This document shows, one piece after another, positions 26,536 to 35,427 of a stretch of DNA of 64,000 nt. The stretch comes from Planctomycetota bacterium. GTDB lineage: Bacteria > Planctomycetota > Phycisphaerae > Phycisphaerales > Phycisphaeraceae. Under the pieces are notes generated by a model. The model saw nothing but the letters and a program-made list of their open reading frames with translations, was not told where the DNA came from and ran no database searches. Where the stretch lies: contig CP066225.1 in NCBI GenBank assembly GCA_016350165.1, forward strand, positions 2,914,001 through 2,978,000, written 5' to 3'. The first letter of the stretch is position 1. The number at the start of each line of letters is the position of its first letter. The position numbers were made by a program, and so were the translations under genes.

Positions 26536-28476
26536 GTGGTGCCCGATAATCTCCCTTGTAGTACGATGCAAGAAGACAAAAATACACTAGCGTTAAACAT
26601 CTCTCTGCTGTCGCGTCATAACCGTGAGTTAGCGTCTGAGCTTTCACAATTGGATGCGAATGCTGATTTTGTTGTGAGTGAATCGAAGACCGGATTGGCA
26701 GCGGCGACGTTGGAGTTTGAAGGTAAGGCGCTTGCGCTTTGCTCGAAATATGATCCTGAGAAGGAGGCGTCGCGGATCGCTGATCAGGTGAATTATGCGG
26801 ATGCAGCGACGGTGTTTGTGATGGGTGTTGGGATGGGGTATCACGTTGCTGAGGTGTCGAAGCGTATGGGGCCGAAGGGGCTGCTGGTGGTGTGGGAGCC
26901 TGATGCGGAGAATTTGCGGGCGTCACTTGAAGCGGTGGATCATACGGCTTGGCTGGCGCGGAATCATTTGGTTGTGATGACAGGTGAGATGACGCGATCA
27001 TCGGTGCAGGCAACGCTTGATCCTCACTCGGCGATGATTACGCAGGGGCTGCATTTGCTTGAACATCCGACGTATCGACGGTTGTATGGTGAGCGGATCG
27101 GTGAGTTGAATGAATATATTAAGGATACGGTGACGTATGCGCGGACGTGTGTTGCGACGGCTTTAGTGAACAATGCGAGGACGTGTGAGAATCTGACAGC
27201 GAATCTGCCTCGGTATGCGGCTGGTGCGTCTATTAATGCGTTGAAGGATTTTGCGAAGGGGTATCCGGCGGTGTGTGTGGCGGCGGGGCCGTCGCTTGTG
27301 AAGAATGTGCATTTGCTGCAAGATCCTGCGATACGTGAGAAGGTGATTGTGATTGCTGTGCAGACGGCGCTTAGGCCGCTATTGGATCGGGGGATCATGC
27401 CTGATTTTGTGACGGCGCTAGACTATTCGCAGATTAGCTCGCGGTTTTATGAGAATCTGCCGGCGTTGCCGAGTGTGACACTGGTTGCGGAGCCGAAGGC
27501 GCACTGTACGATTCTGGATCAATATCCGGGGCCGATTCGAACGCTTGCAAATGGGTTTAATAATACGCTGTTGGGAGATTTGGCTGAGGAGAAGGATGCA
27601 CTACCAGCTGGTGGGACGGTTGCGCATCTGTCGTTTTATCTGGCTCAATATATTGGGTGCGATCCGATCATGTTTATTGGTCAGGATTTGGCGTTTTCGG
27701 ATGGGCTTTATTATGCACCGGGAACGGCTGTGCATCAGGTGTGGTCATCGGAGATCAATCAGCATAATACGATTGAGATGATGGAGTATATTCGCGTGAT
27801 GCGGATGCGATCGCATTTGCGGCCGGCGGAGGATCATCAGGGGCGGAAGATTTATACCGATGAACAGATGGCGACGTACCACAAACAATTCGAACGCGAT
27901 TTTGCGCAAGCTGAGCAGCATGTGATTGATGCGACTGAAGGTGGGTTGCCAAAGGCACATACGACGGTGATGAGTTTTGTTGAGGCGATTGAGAAATATG
28001 CAACGAGGGTGACGCCTGCAACACCGATGCCTGAGGATGAATTGGATTTGGAGCGGTTGTATGCGGCGAAAGATCAAGTTGTGAGTTGTGTGGATGGGGT
28101 GAATGAATTGCGTCAGGTGACTGTGCAGACGGTTGAGATTATTCAGAAGATGATGAAGCATCAGAAGAACAAGCAGAAGATGTCACAGTTGTTTGATGAA
28201 CTGACGGAGAAACGCGAGTATGCGATGAATGAGTTGGGGTATGCGTTCAATCTAGTGACGAAGCTGAACATTATGGGGGCGTTTAAACGGCAGAAGTTGG
28301 ATCGGCAGTTGGAGATAAAGACGGATGATCCATATGAGCGGCAGTACTTGCAGCTTGAGCGTGATGCGGAGAATTTGGATTGGATTATTCAGTCGTGTGA
28401 TGCTGCGACAGAGATTTTGTTGCAGGCAAAAGAACGTTTAGGTTTGTCGATTGATCAGACATCGGTTGGCGTCTAA
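26536..28476 (+). CDS. Maf-type motility-associated glycosyltransferase (MptE-like domain)
   Basis: 646 residues from GTG 26536; ATG 26566 is a plausible alternative. The central domain matches the MptE-like/DUF115 fold of Maf proteins: FVMGVGMGYHV, VCVAAGPSLVKN, PDFVTALDYSQIS and PIMFIGQDLAFSDG. The C-terminal third is helical (ELRQVTVQTVEIIQKMMKHQKN). Maf proteins transfer nonulosonic acids (pseudaminic or legionaminic type) to flagellin in several bacteria. The two sugar-activation genes downstream support that donor. First gene of the plus-strand operon; 28 nt before the SPASM gene. Acceptor protein not in window. Confidence 0.85.
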   Translation: MVPDNLPCSTMQEDKNTLALNISLLSRHNRELASELSQLDANADFVVSESKTGLAAATLEFEGKALALCSKYDPEKEASRIADQVNYADAATVFVMGVGMGYHVAEVSKRMGPKGLLVVWEPDAENLRASLEAVDHTAWLARNHLVVMTGEMTRSSVQATLDPHSAMITQGLHLLEHPTYRRLYGERIGELNEYIKDTVTYARTCVATALVNNARTCENLTANLPRYAAGASINALKDFAKGYPAVCVAAGPSLVKNVHLLQDPAIREKVIVIAVQTALRPLLDRGIMPDFVTALDYSQISSRFYENLPALPSVTLVAEPKAHCTILDQYPGPIRTLANGFNNTLLGDLAEEKDALPAGGTVAHLSFYLAQYIGCDPIMFIGQDLAFSDGLYYAPGTAVHQVWSSEINQHNTIEMMEYIRVMRMRSHLRPAEDHQGRKIYTDEQMATYHKQFERDFAQAEQHVIDATEGGLPKAHTTVMSFVEAIEKYATRVTPATPMPEDELDLERLYAAKDQVVSCVDGVNELRQVTVQTVEIIQKMMKHQKNKQKMSQLFDELTEKREYAMNELGYAFNLVTKLNIMGAFKRQKLDRQLEIKTDDPYERQYLQLERDAENLDWIIQSCDAATEILLQAKERLGLSIDQTSVGV

Positions 28477-28504
28477 CAGTAAGTTAGGATGGAGTAACGA
28501 TTCA

Positions 28505-30169
28505 ATGTCAATTCCAGCACTTGTTATTGCTGATACTGAAAAATCCTTTTTTGGATTGCCTTCACGTTTGGGGGAGAAGTTGTGCGGGTTGAGTGTATTA
28601 GAATTCACGTTGAAGCGTTTAGCATCTATTCAAGAAATAGACAGAATATATGTATTACATCCTGAAGGGCAGAAGCCAGGGGAATTGGTGAGTGGTGAGG
28701 TTGACGCTGATGTTGAGTATGTGTCGCATGCTTATGGCTATGATGCGAAGTTACGGACATGGCAGTCGGGGCGTAAATGGGCGATGACTGGTTGGCGAGG
28801 TGGTTTAGGGTGGACATCGATTTATGATGAAGTGTTGCCAGCGAAGCCGATTGCGGAAGTGATGGGTGAATTGGGTGTCGATGCTGCGTTTTTTGTGCGT
28901 GGTGATTGGGTGTTGTTTGATAAACAGTCAGCATCGGAGATGATTAAAACACATATGCAAGCTCCGGATAGTTTTCGGTTTTGCTTTACGCAATCACCTC
29001 CGGGCTTGTCGGGGTTTGTTGCTTCGCGTACGACGTTTGAACAGTTTGAAGAAAATGGTGCTTCGTTTGGAAAAGTGCTTGGATATTCGCATCAGCAACC
29101 GATGCTTGATCCGATTTCCAGTGATGCAAATATTGCGATTAGTCCGTCAGTTCGAGATTGTAACCGCAGGTTTGTGTATGACACGTACCGATCGAAATGT
29201 TTGATTGATCAACTTGCGGAGAAGATGGAGGAGGGGCTTGTTGATGCGAGCGCTGAAGAGATTGCGGAAGCTGTGTATGCGTATGAAGCTGAAAACCCTG
29301 AGTATGTGTATGAGATGTTACCTCAGCAGATTACGATTGAGTTGACACCTAACCGTAAGTTAGATGGGCCGTTGACGCCTCAGCACTATTTGTCGTTTGA
29401 ACGTGAAGCGATGGATGTTGAATCAGTGAAGCAGTTGATTGATCAGATTGCAGCAGATGATGCGGATGATGTTGTGATTACTTTTGCAGGGATGGGTGAT
29501 CAGCTTGAGTATGATGCGTATGGGGAAATGATTCGTTATGCGGATGAAGCGGGTGTGCTGGGGATTGCTCTGGAGACAGATTTACTGGTTGAAGATGATG
29601 ATCAGTTGTGTGGACTGAATGATTTGCCGTTGGATTTGCTTTTGGTGAATTTGAATGCTGATACTGCGAAGACATATGAAAAAGTGATGGGGACGGTGAA
29701 TTATAAGTTGCCGTTATCAAATCTTGAAAAACTATTTAATAATCGGATTGCGCGGTATAAGGATGGTGATGGCGAATGGATTTCATGGATTATTCCGGAG
29801 ATGATGAAGACGACATTAAATCTGGATGATATGGAAACATTCTTTGCAAGATGGATGACATATGCGGGGCATGCAATTATTAAGCCGTTCCAAACGGGTT
29901 TGGGATTGTTGCCTGATTTGTCGCCTGTTCCAATGCAGCCACCTTATCGCCAGATTTGTAAGCAGCTTGGTCGTAGGTTGAGTGTGTTGTCAGATGGGTC
30001 GGTGTTGCAGTGTGATCAGGATATTATGGGGGAATTGCCCTTGGGGAATGCGGATGAAGTTTCGTTACTTGAATTATGGGGTAGACAGGAAGATGTCTAT
30101 GCGAAGCATAGAGCGTGTGATTTTAGTTGTGAGATGTGTGCGGGTTGTGGTGAGTGGTTTAGGCCGTGA
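28505..30169 (+). CDS. Fusion of a nucleotidyltransferase-like domain with a cysteine-less radical-SAM-like/SPASM domain (spiro-SPASM-like)
   Basis: 554 residues from ATG 28505 (GGATGGAG upstream). Residues 1-250 resemble a GT-A nucleotidyltransferase of the SpsF/NeuA kind (PSRLGEKLCGLSVLEFTLKRL). From about 275 there is a barrel that aligns by eye with radical SAM enzymes, but where CxxxCxxC is expected the sequence is TIELTPNRKLDGPLTP, with no cysteine. The C terminus is a complete SPASM-type cluster region: CKQLGR, LSDGSVLQCDQD, GNADEVSLLELW, then CDFSCEMCAGC. This architecture recalls the spirochaete spiro-SPASM family as I remember it. Located between Maf and CMP-sugar synthetase genes, so a role in nonulosonate glycosylation is inferred. 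Confidence 0.75.
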   Translation: MSIPALVIADTEKSFFGLPSRLGEKLCGLSVLEFTLKRLASIQEIDRIYVLHPEGQKPGELVSGEVDADVEYVSHAYGYDAKLRTWQSGRKWAMTGWRGGLGWTSIYDEVLPAKPIAEVMGELGVDAAFFVRGDWVLFDKQSASEMIKTHMQAPDSFRFCFTQSPPGLSGFVASRTTFEQFEENGASFGKVLGYSHQQPMLDPISSDANIAISPSVRDCNRRFVYDTYRSKCLIDQLAEKMEEGLVDASAEEIAEAVYAYEAENPEYVYEMLPQQITIELTPNRKLDGPLTPQHYLSFEREAMDVESVKQLIDQIAADDADDVVITFAGMGDQLEYDAYGEMIRYADEAGVLGIALETDLLVEDDDQLCGLNDLPLDLLLVNLNADTAKTYEKVMGTVNYKLPLSNLEKLFNNRIARYKDGDGEWISWIIPEMMKTTLNLDDMETFFARWMTYAGHAIIKPFQTGLGLLPDLSPVPMQPPYRQICKQLGRRLSVLSDGSVLQCDQDIMGELPLGNADEVSLLELWGRQEDVYAKHRACDFSCEMCAGCGEWFRP

Positions 30170-30190
30170 ATCAGGGAAGAGGAATTTAAA

Positions 30191-30904
30191 ATGAAAACAC
30201 TTGCGGTCATATTAGCTCGCGCGGGTTCACAAGGTTTGCCGAACAAGAATGGTTTGATGTTACTTGGCAAGCCGATGTTGCAGTATACGGTGGAGCATGC
30301 ACATAATTCTATTTCGCTTGACTATACGATTTTATCGACTGATGGAGGTCATTTAGCTGAGATTGCTCAGGATTTGAATGTTCCTACGGTTTTAAGGCCT
30401 GAAGCTTTGGCAACGTCAACAGCAACAGTCGATTCTGCTGTCCGTCATGCGGTGTTGGAGTTTGAAAGGCAAACGGGTTTTGAGTTTGAACGGATTGTTG
30501 TTTTGTATGGCAATGTGCCGGTGCGTCCGATGGACTTAACTGATCGTGCGATTGCGAAGTTGGAAGAGACGGGTTGTGATTCGGTGCAATCGGTTTATTC
30601 GGTGGAGAAGAATCATCCGTACTGGATGAAACGTGTGGATGATGAAGATCGATTGCTGATGTATGAGGAGAATCATATTTATCGAAGGCAGGAGTTGCCG
30701 CCGGTGTATATGTTGGATGGTGGAATCATTGCATTGAAGCGTGAAGCTTTATTTATACAAAAAGAAAATGAGCCTCATGCTTTTTTGGGTGTGGATCGCC
30801 GAGCGGTTATGACGAACCCTCATGATGTTGTTGATATCGATTCTGCACTTGATTTGAAGATTGCAGAGGCGATATTGAAAGAAAACATGCAAACAGCAAA
30901 CTGA
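30191..30904 (+). CDS. CMP-nonulosonic acid (acylneuraminate) cytidylyltransferase
   Basis: 237 residues. The N-terminal CTP-binding signature LARAGSQGLPNKN, then STDGGHLAEIA, RPEALAT, and the C-terminal VDIDSALDLKIAEAIL match the NeuA/PseF/LegF family. These enzymes couple CTP with a nonulosonic acid to give the CMP-activated donor used by Maf-type or sialyl-type transferases. Which sugar (Neu5Ac, legionaminic or pseudaminic acid) cannot be told from sequence alone. 21 nt after the SPASM gene and 8 nt before the epimerase gene, clearly in one operon. Confidence 0.9.
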   Translation: MKTLAVILARAGSQGLPNKNGLMLLGKPMLQYTVEHAHNSISLDYTILSTDGGHLAEIAQDLNVPTVLRPEALATSTATVDSAVRHAVLEFERQTGFEFERIVVLYGNVPVRPMDLTDRAIAKLEETGCDSVQSVYSVEKNHPYWMKRVDDEDRLLMYEENHIYRRQELPPVYMLDGGIIALKREALFIQKENEPHAFLGVDRRAVMTNPHDVVDIDSALDLKIAEAILKENMQTAN

Positions 30905-30912
30905 TTATTGGG

Positions 30913-32064
30913 ATGAATGACATGTCTTATCCAAAATCAAAGCAAGTTAAACATGTTACAGTTGTAACGGGTACGCGCGCGGAGTTTGGAATATTGAGGT
31001 CGGTCATTGAAGCGATATTAAAGCAGCCGAGATTAAAGCTTCGCTTGGTTGTAAGCGGACTGCACCTGACGATGGGAACGTATAAAGATATTGTTAAGAG
31101 TGGTTTTCAGATTGATGGAAAAGTGAAAATGCAAAAGAAGGGGGTGATCGGACGGAAGGAAGATGCATTAGCTTTTTCACGTGGTGTGACTGGGTTTGCG
31201 AAGGAATTTACGGATAATCAAACTGATGTTGTACTTGTACTGGGCGATCGCATCGAAGCGTTCGCGGCTGCGACGGCAGCAGCTTTGAGCGGTGTACATC
31301 TTGCGCATATTCATGGTGGTGATCGCGCGGAGGGTGTGGCTGACGAATCAATGCGCCATGCGATTACAAAGCTTGCGAATATACATTTTCCAGCTTCAAA
31401 GCAGTCAGCAAAACGAATTGAAAAGATGGGTGAAACTAAAGCTTCGATTTTTCAACATGGTTCACCATCTATTGATGATTTAGAATTGTCTATTAGACGG
31501 ATAGAAAATGTCGCTGGTGTTATCGTTTTGCAACACCCAACAGGGCAAAGTAATCACGCAGAATGCAAGTACATGAAGCAAACTCTTCGTGCGGCAATGG
31601 AAATTTCGAAGCAAGGGGAGAAGCCTTTATTGGTGTTGTATCCGAATCATGATGCTGGGGCAGAGGGAATTGTTGAAGCGATCGAAGCATTTGAATCGAC
31701 GCATCGCAGTAAAGCAACAGTTAAAGTATGTGAGCATTTACCACGTGAAGTATTTTTAGATTATCTTTGGAATGCAAATATTGTGATTGGTAATTCGTCT
31801 GCAGGTTTGATTGAAGCGGCTGCACTGAAGACACCTGTTGTGAATGTGGGCCCAAGACAGAATGGTCGTGAAAAACCTCGATCGGTTGTTGATTCAGATT
31901 ATGGCGTAAATGCGATCTTAGAGGCTGCTGAGCGTGCAGTTGAGATAGATTTATCACGTATGAAGCATCCGTATGGTGAAGGTGATGCTGGCGTAAAAAT
32001 TGCAAATACGTTGGGACAAATGAATTTACAAGGCGTATCGCTTAAAAAGCAAAATACATATTGA
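30913..32064 (+). CDS. UDP-N-acetylglucosamine 2-epimerase, hydrolysing (NeuC/LegG type)
   Basis: 383 residues; ATG 30913 or 30922. GT-B fold with the family's TGTRAEFGIL, VLGDRIEAFAAA, HIHGGDRAEG, DESMRHAITKLA and the C-terminal IGNSSAGLIEAA / PVVNVGPRQNGRE. The hydrolysing type releases N-acetylmannosamine (sialic acid route) or the 2,4-diacetamido sugar used for legionaminic acid. HGGDRAEG differs from the commoner HGGExTxG by an Asp at the Glu position. Last gene of the operon. The synthase (NeuB/LegI) that would condense the product with phosphoenolpyruvate is not in the window. Confidence 0.9.
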   Translation: MNDMSYPKSKQVKHVTVVTGTRAEFGILRSVIEAILKQPRLKLRLVVSGLHLTMGTYKDIVKSGFQIDGKVKMQKKGVIGRKEDALAFSRGVTGFAKEFTDNQTDVVLVLGDRIEAFAAATAAALSGVHLAHIHGGDRAEGVADESMRHAITKLANIHFPASKQSAKRIEKMGETKASIFQHGSPSIDDLELSIRRIENVAGVIVLQHPTGQSNHAECKYMKQTLRAAMEISKQGEKPLLVLYPNHDAGAEGIVEAIEAFESTHRSKATVKVCEHLPREVFLDYLWNANIVIGNSSAGLIEAAALKTPVVNVGPRQNGREKPRSVVDSDYGVNAILEAAERAVEIDLSRMKHPYGEGDAGVKIANTLGQMNLQGVSLKKQNTY

Positions 32065-32112
32065 TCGTGATTTTCGGCTAAAAACTAACATAATTATCAC
32101 ACATTAAAAAAA

Positions 32113-32131
32113 AGTTCTCATTTAGGGAACT
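32113..32131. terminator. Possible weak terminator
   Basis: 7-bp stem AGTTCTC / GGGAACT after the epimerase gene. The poly-A/T tract is on the minus-strand side, so its use for the plus-strand operon is doubtful. Confidence 0.35.
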
Positions 32132-32196
32132 ATTTGTCATATCAGCGCGTCTGAAAGAGTAAAGCAGTTAAAACTTAAACATCGAAAGGCAGCACT

Positions 32197-33447
32197 ATGA
32201 GGCGAGCAGCGATACTATTGCCTGTATTGTCAATACTTTTAGTTGGTTTGGTATTCGGGCAGACGCAAAAGCGTGTGATTCCGATTAATGCGGCGGATGC
32301 AGAGTCGATTGAAATTACGATTGAGGTGAAGCCGACACCACCGTCAAAGGATCGGCCGAATATGCAGTTGGCGATTTTGTTAGATACATCGAATTCTATG
32401 GATGGCTTGATCAATCAGGCGAAGTCACAGTTGTGGACGATTATTAATCAATGTTCTAAGGCATCGTATAACGGGCAGGTGCCTAATTTAACGATTGCTG
32501 TCTTTGAGTATGGGAATGATCGTTTACCTGCAACCGAGGGTTATATTCGACAGGTGTTGCCGTTCACAAATGATTTGGATGCGGTATCGAAAGAGCTGTT
32601 TTCACTTACGACGAATGGTGGTGAAGAGTATTGTGGTACGGTAATTGAAAAAGCTATTAAGCGCTTAGATTGGTCAGATAACCCGAATGACTATAAAGCA
32701 ATCTATATTGCGGGGAATGAACCGTTTACGCAGGGACAGTTTTCATATAAAGAAGCTTGTTCACTGGCGAGATCAAATAATATTATTGTAAATACGATTC
32801 ACTGTGGAGCTTATGATACGGGGATTCAAGGGATGTGGCAGCATGGTGCATCCCTTGCGAGTGGTCAGTATTTAAATATTAATCAGGATCGTAAGGTGGT
32901 GCATATTGCGACGCCCTATGATGATGATTTAACGCGATTGGGTAGTGAGATCAATGAGACATATGTATGGTACGGAACAGCTCGGGAGCAAAATCATTAT
33001 AGGCAGAATCAAATCGCTCAAGATAGAAATGCGGGGATGATGGGTGGTATGGCACGATTAAGTCGTAGTTCTGCAAAAGCTTCGAAGTCATATCGCAATA
33101 CAAAGAACGATTTGGTAGACGCAATTGAAGAAGAAGGTGTTAAGAAGTTAGGGGAGGTTAAATCAGAAGAGTTGCCAAAAGCAATGCAAGGCATGGACCA
33201 AGATGAGCAAGTCAAATTCGTTAAAGAACAGAAAGCTAAAAGAGAAAGTATTAGAAACGAAATTGCAAATCTAGAAACAAAAAGACAGGCATTTCTAGCT
33301 AAAAAACGTAAAGATCAGGCAAAAGATACGTTAGGTGATGCGATCACGATAACAATTATTGATCAGTTGAAGATTAATGGTTTTAAAATTGAGGTGCCTG
33401 TTGAAGTAAATAATGATAAAGATAAGCAGGAACAGGCTTCCGAATAA
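32197..33447 (+). CDS. Secreted VWA-domain protein
   Basis: 416 residues. A signal peptide (RRAAILLPVLSILLVGLVFGQ) precedes a von Willebrand factor A domain. MIDAS-type residues are seen in LLDTSNSM (DxSxS), with later positions such as FEYGND and YIAGNE in place of the commoner TDG. The C-terminal 150 residues are rich in Lys, Glu, Ala and Gln (EQKAKRESIRNEIANLETKRQ) and probably form a coiled coil, ending EVPVEVNNDKDKQEQ. Likely binds another protein at the cell surface. Isolated transcription unit with own terminator. Confidence 0.85.
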   Translation: MRRAAILLPVLSILLVGLVFGQTQKRVIPINAADAESIEITIEVKPTPPSKDRPNMQLAILLDTSNSMDGLINQAKSQLWTIINQCSKASYNGQVPNLTIAVFEYGNDRLPATEGYIRQVLPFTNDLDAVSKELFSLTTNGGEEYCGTVIEKAIKRLDWSDNPNDYKAIYIAGNEPFTQGQFSYKEACSLARSNNIIVNTIHCGAYDTGIQGMWQHGASLASGQYLNINQDRKVVHIATPYDDDLTRLGSEINETYVWYGTAREQNHYRQNQIAQDRNAGMMGGMARLSRSSAKASKSYRNTKNDLVDAIEEEGVKKLGEVKSEELPKAMQGMDQDEQVKFVKEQKAKRESIRNEIANLETKRQAFLAKKRKDQAKDTLGDAITITIIDQLKINGFKIEVPVEVNNDKDKQEQASE

Positions 33448-33478
33448 CTGACAGTCCGGGTATCGGGTTCGGAATGCA

Positions 33479-33514
33479 AAAAGCCGTCTATTGATGAGAT
33501 AGACGGCTTTTTTA
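33479..33514. terminator. Bidirectional terminator
   Basis: 13-bp stem AAAAGCCGTCTAT / ATAGACGGCTTTT, 7-nt loop, T run on the plus side and A run on the left. Serves convergent VWA and sulfatase genes. Confidence 0.88.
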
Positions 33515-33528
33515 TTTGTTTTTTGGCA

Positions 33529-35034
33529 TTAAGATACTAGGTTGTTTAAGCCCAAGCGTTCATATTGATCTTCAGGGGCATTGAGTTTCTGCATGTGTTT
33601 GAGTATTTCAAGTTTTAGCTGTGATTCAATTTTGTCATCCTGTAATGCTTGTGTTTGCAAGGGGTCTTGTTCGAGATTGAATAACATTGAACCACGTTCT
33701 TGCTCGCTGATTTCATCGTGATCCCAGTGCGTTGCTGGAATTTTGAGTAGCTTGCAGTTTTTAGTGAAATTGAATCTTTCATGAATTTTAGCTTGTGAAA
33801 GTGATTCGCAACTGAATGGGCCTCGCATGTGAGTGGGCATGAGTGTGTAGTTGAAAAGTGGCTGATTGTTTGGTTTTGCAGCACCATGCATGTAGACATA
33901 CTGGCCATCGGTGATGTTGAGATGCCCGCCATGTATGCCGAAGATTACCGTGTTTCTAACTTGTTTATTATGGTCAATTGCATCAGCAAGATTTTTGCCG
34001 GTCATGTGCTCGGTAGGTTGTAAGTTGAAGAAATTTAGCAGAGTAGGGCCGAGATCAATGGCGGGTTGCACGAGCGTATCACGTCGCTCATTTTTCTTTT
34101 TCGTTCTTGGATCCCAGACGAAAAATGGTGTGTGTGATACTTCCTCATAGAACGGCATCCAACATTTTGCCCACATATCACGTTCGCCAAGCAGGAAACC
34201 ATGATCGGTCCAGACGACCAGCATCGTGTCTTCCCAAAGATTATGCTCATCAAATAAATCGAGTACCTGCCCGAGTCGTTTATCGCACATGCTGATAAGT
34301 GATGCGTATTCAAAGCGGCAGTGATCGACTTCGTCTTGTGTTTCTCTAACCTTGCGATAGTCAGGCCAATCGAAATGGGGGCCGTGATAGTTTTCGTAGT
34401 GATCTTTATAAAGTTCGCGATATTCATCTAAAACATGAAACGGCTCATGCGGATCAAAAGTTTCGATTGTAAGGCACCAATTGTCTTCATCAACATTACG
34501 CTGAACGAAATCGACACCATCTGCAAAGGTTTTGTATTGAGGCCAATCCTTTTCGTCTTTCATGAAAGAGCTGTTCACAAGATGCTGCCGGCTGTGAACA
34601 TTGTCAGCATCTTGTCGCCCTAATACTTGATTAGGCTTCTGCGGATTTGCAATTTGGCCCCACCACAGGTCGCCCTCTTGGCCACGATTGAATTGGTATG
34701 AGCTGTATCGATTGTGATATGTAGCACCGCCATCTTCGAAGTAGTGATAATGATCTGTACATAGATGTGTGTACACGCCAGCTTCTTTAAGCATTTCAGG
34801 GACGGAATCATCAAACGGTTCAAGCGGGCCCCAGCTGCGATGCAGAAAATTTGGGCGGGCTGTATGGAAATCACGCCTTGCTGGCATGCATGGCATGGAG
34901 CAAACATAACTCTTTTCGAAAGTAACTGTTTGTCTCCCCAAACGCTCAAAATTTGGTGCTTTGATCCAATCGCATCCATAGTTAGGGAGATGCCTGCGAT
35001 TCAACGTGTCAAACATCACAATTACGCACTTCAC
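33529..35034 (-). CDS. Type I sulfatase
   Basis: 501 residues. The start KCVIVMFDTLNRRHLPNYG has the metal-binding Asp. The modification motif CMPAR (C-x-P-x-R, about residues 49-53) would carry the formylglycine, and VVWTDHGFLLGE supplies further metal ligands. Sulfatases of this kind remove sulfate esters from sulfated polysaccharides, common in marine planctomycetes. No signal peptide is seen, so it may act in the cytoplasm or be exported by another route. ATG 35034. No formylglycine-generating enzyme is in the window. Substrate unknown. Confidence 0.92.
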   Translation of the reverse strand: MKCVIVMFDTLNRRHLPNYGCDWIKAPNFERLGRQTVTFEKSYVCSMPCMPARRDFHTARPNFLHRSWGPLEPFDDSVPEMLKEAGVYTHLCTDHYHYFEDGGATYHNRYSSYQFNRGQEGDLWWGQIANPQKPNQVLGRQDADNVHSRQHLVNSSFMKDEKDWPQYKTFADGVDFVQRNVDEDNWCLTIETFDPHEPFHVLDEYRELYKDHYENYHGPHFDWPDYRKVRETQDEVDHCRFEYASLISMCDKRLGQVLDLFDEHNLWEDTMLVVWTDHGFLLGERDMWAKCWMPFYEEVSHTPFFVWDPRTKKKNERRDTLVQPAIDLGPTLLNFFNLQPTEHMTGKNLADAIDHNKQVRNTVIFGIHGGHLNITDGQYVYMHGAAKPNNQPLFNYTLMPTHMRGPFSCESLSQAKIHERFNFTKNCKLLKIPATHWDHDEISEQERGSMLFNLEQDPLQTQALQDDKIESQLKLEILKHMQKLNAPEDQYERLGLNNLVS

Positions 35035-35390
35035 TGTCCGATCCTTTCAACCTTTTCCATCCATCAAGATCATGGCCCCACACTACCTTGGCCACGTTTG
35101 TTTTTGAGATTGCTACGATTGTAATGATTCAATATTGACTAAGAAACATTCATTTGCAGTTAAGCTGACTTTTGTGCGTGCTTTCATAGGTTAAAAGCAA
35201 AAACTCGCTTTTCTTACAAACAATGCCGCAAATCTCCACGTAGAGCTAACAACTCCTCAGCTCATCTTACTCAATAACTATTTACCGTATATATGGTGGT
35301 CTGACTTTCTTTCCATCATGATATTGGTATCGGTACTCATCAAACATGCCTGTTGTGTGTGAGCGGCTTGCCGTTTTCTGAGATAGTGAT
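35035..35390. other. Divergent intergenic spacer
   Basis: Between the sulfatase and EamA starts. Contains TATATATGG-like AT stretches near 35288, but no gene. Confidence 0.4.
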
Positions 35391-35418
35391 TTCGCAAAAC
35401 CTATTAAATCGGTACAAT
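35391..35418 (+). promoter_or_regulatory. Promoter giving a probable leaderless EamA mRNA
   Basis: TTCGCA, 16-nt spacer, TACAAT; the -10 ends 9 nt before ATG 35428. No Shine-Dalgarno upstream of that ATG. Confidence 0.5.
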
Positions 35419-35427
35419 TGCTCCGCT

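Noticed and set aside
26354-27013. 219-residue minus frame over the start of the Maf gene
   Set aside because: Antisense to a well-supported gene; Pro/Ser/His-rich composition artefact.
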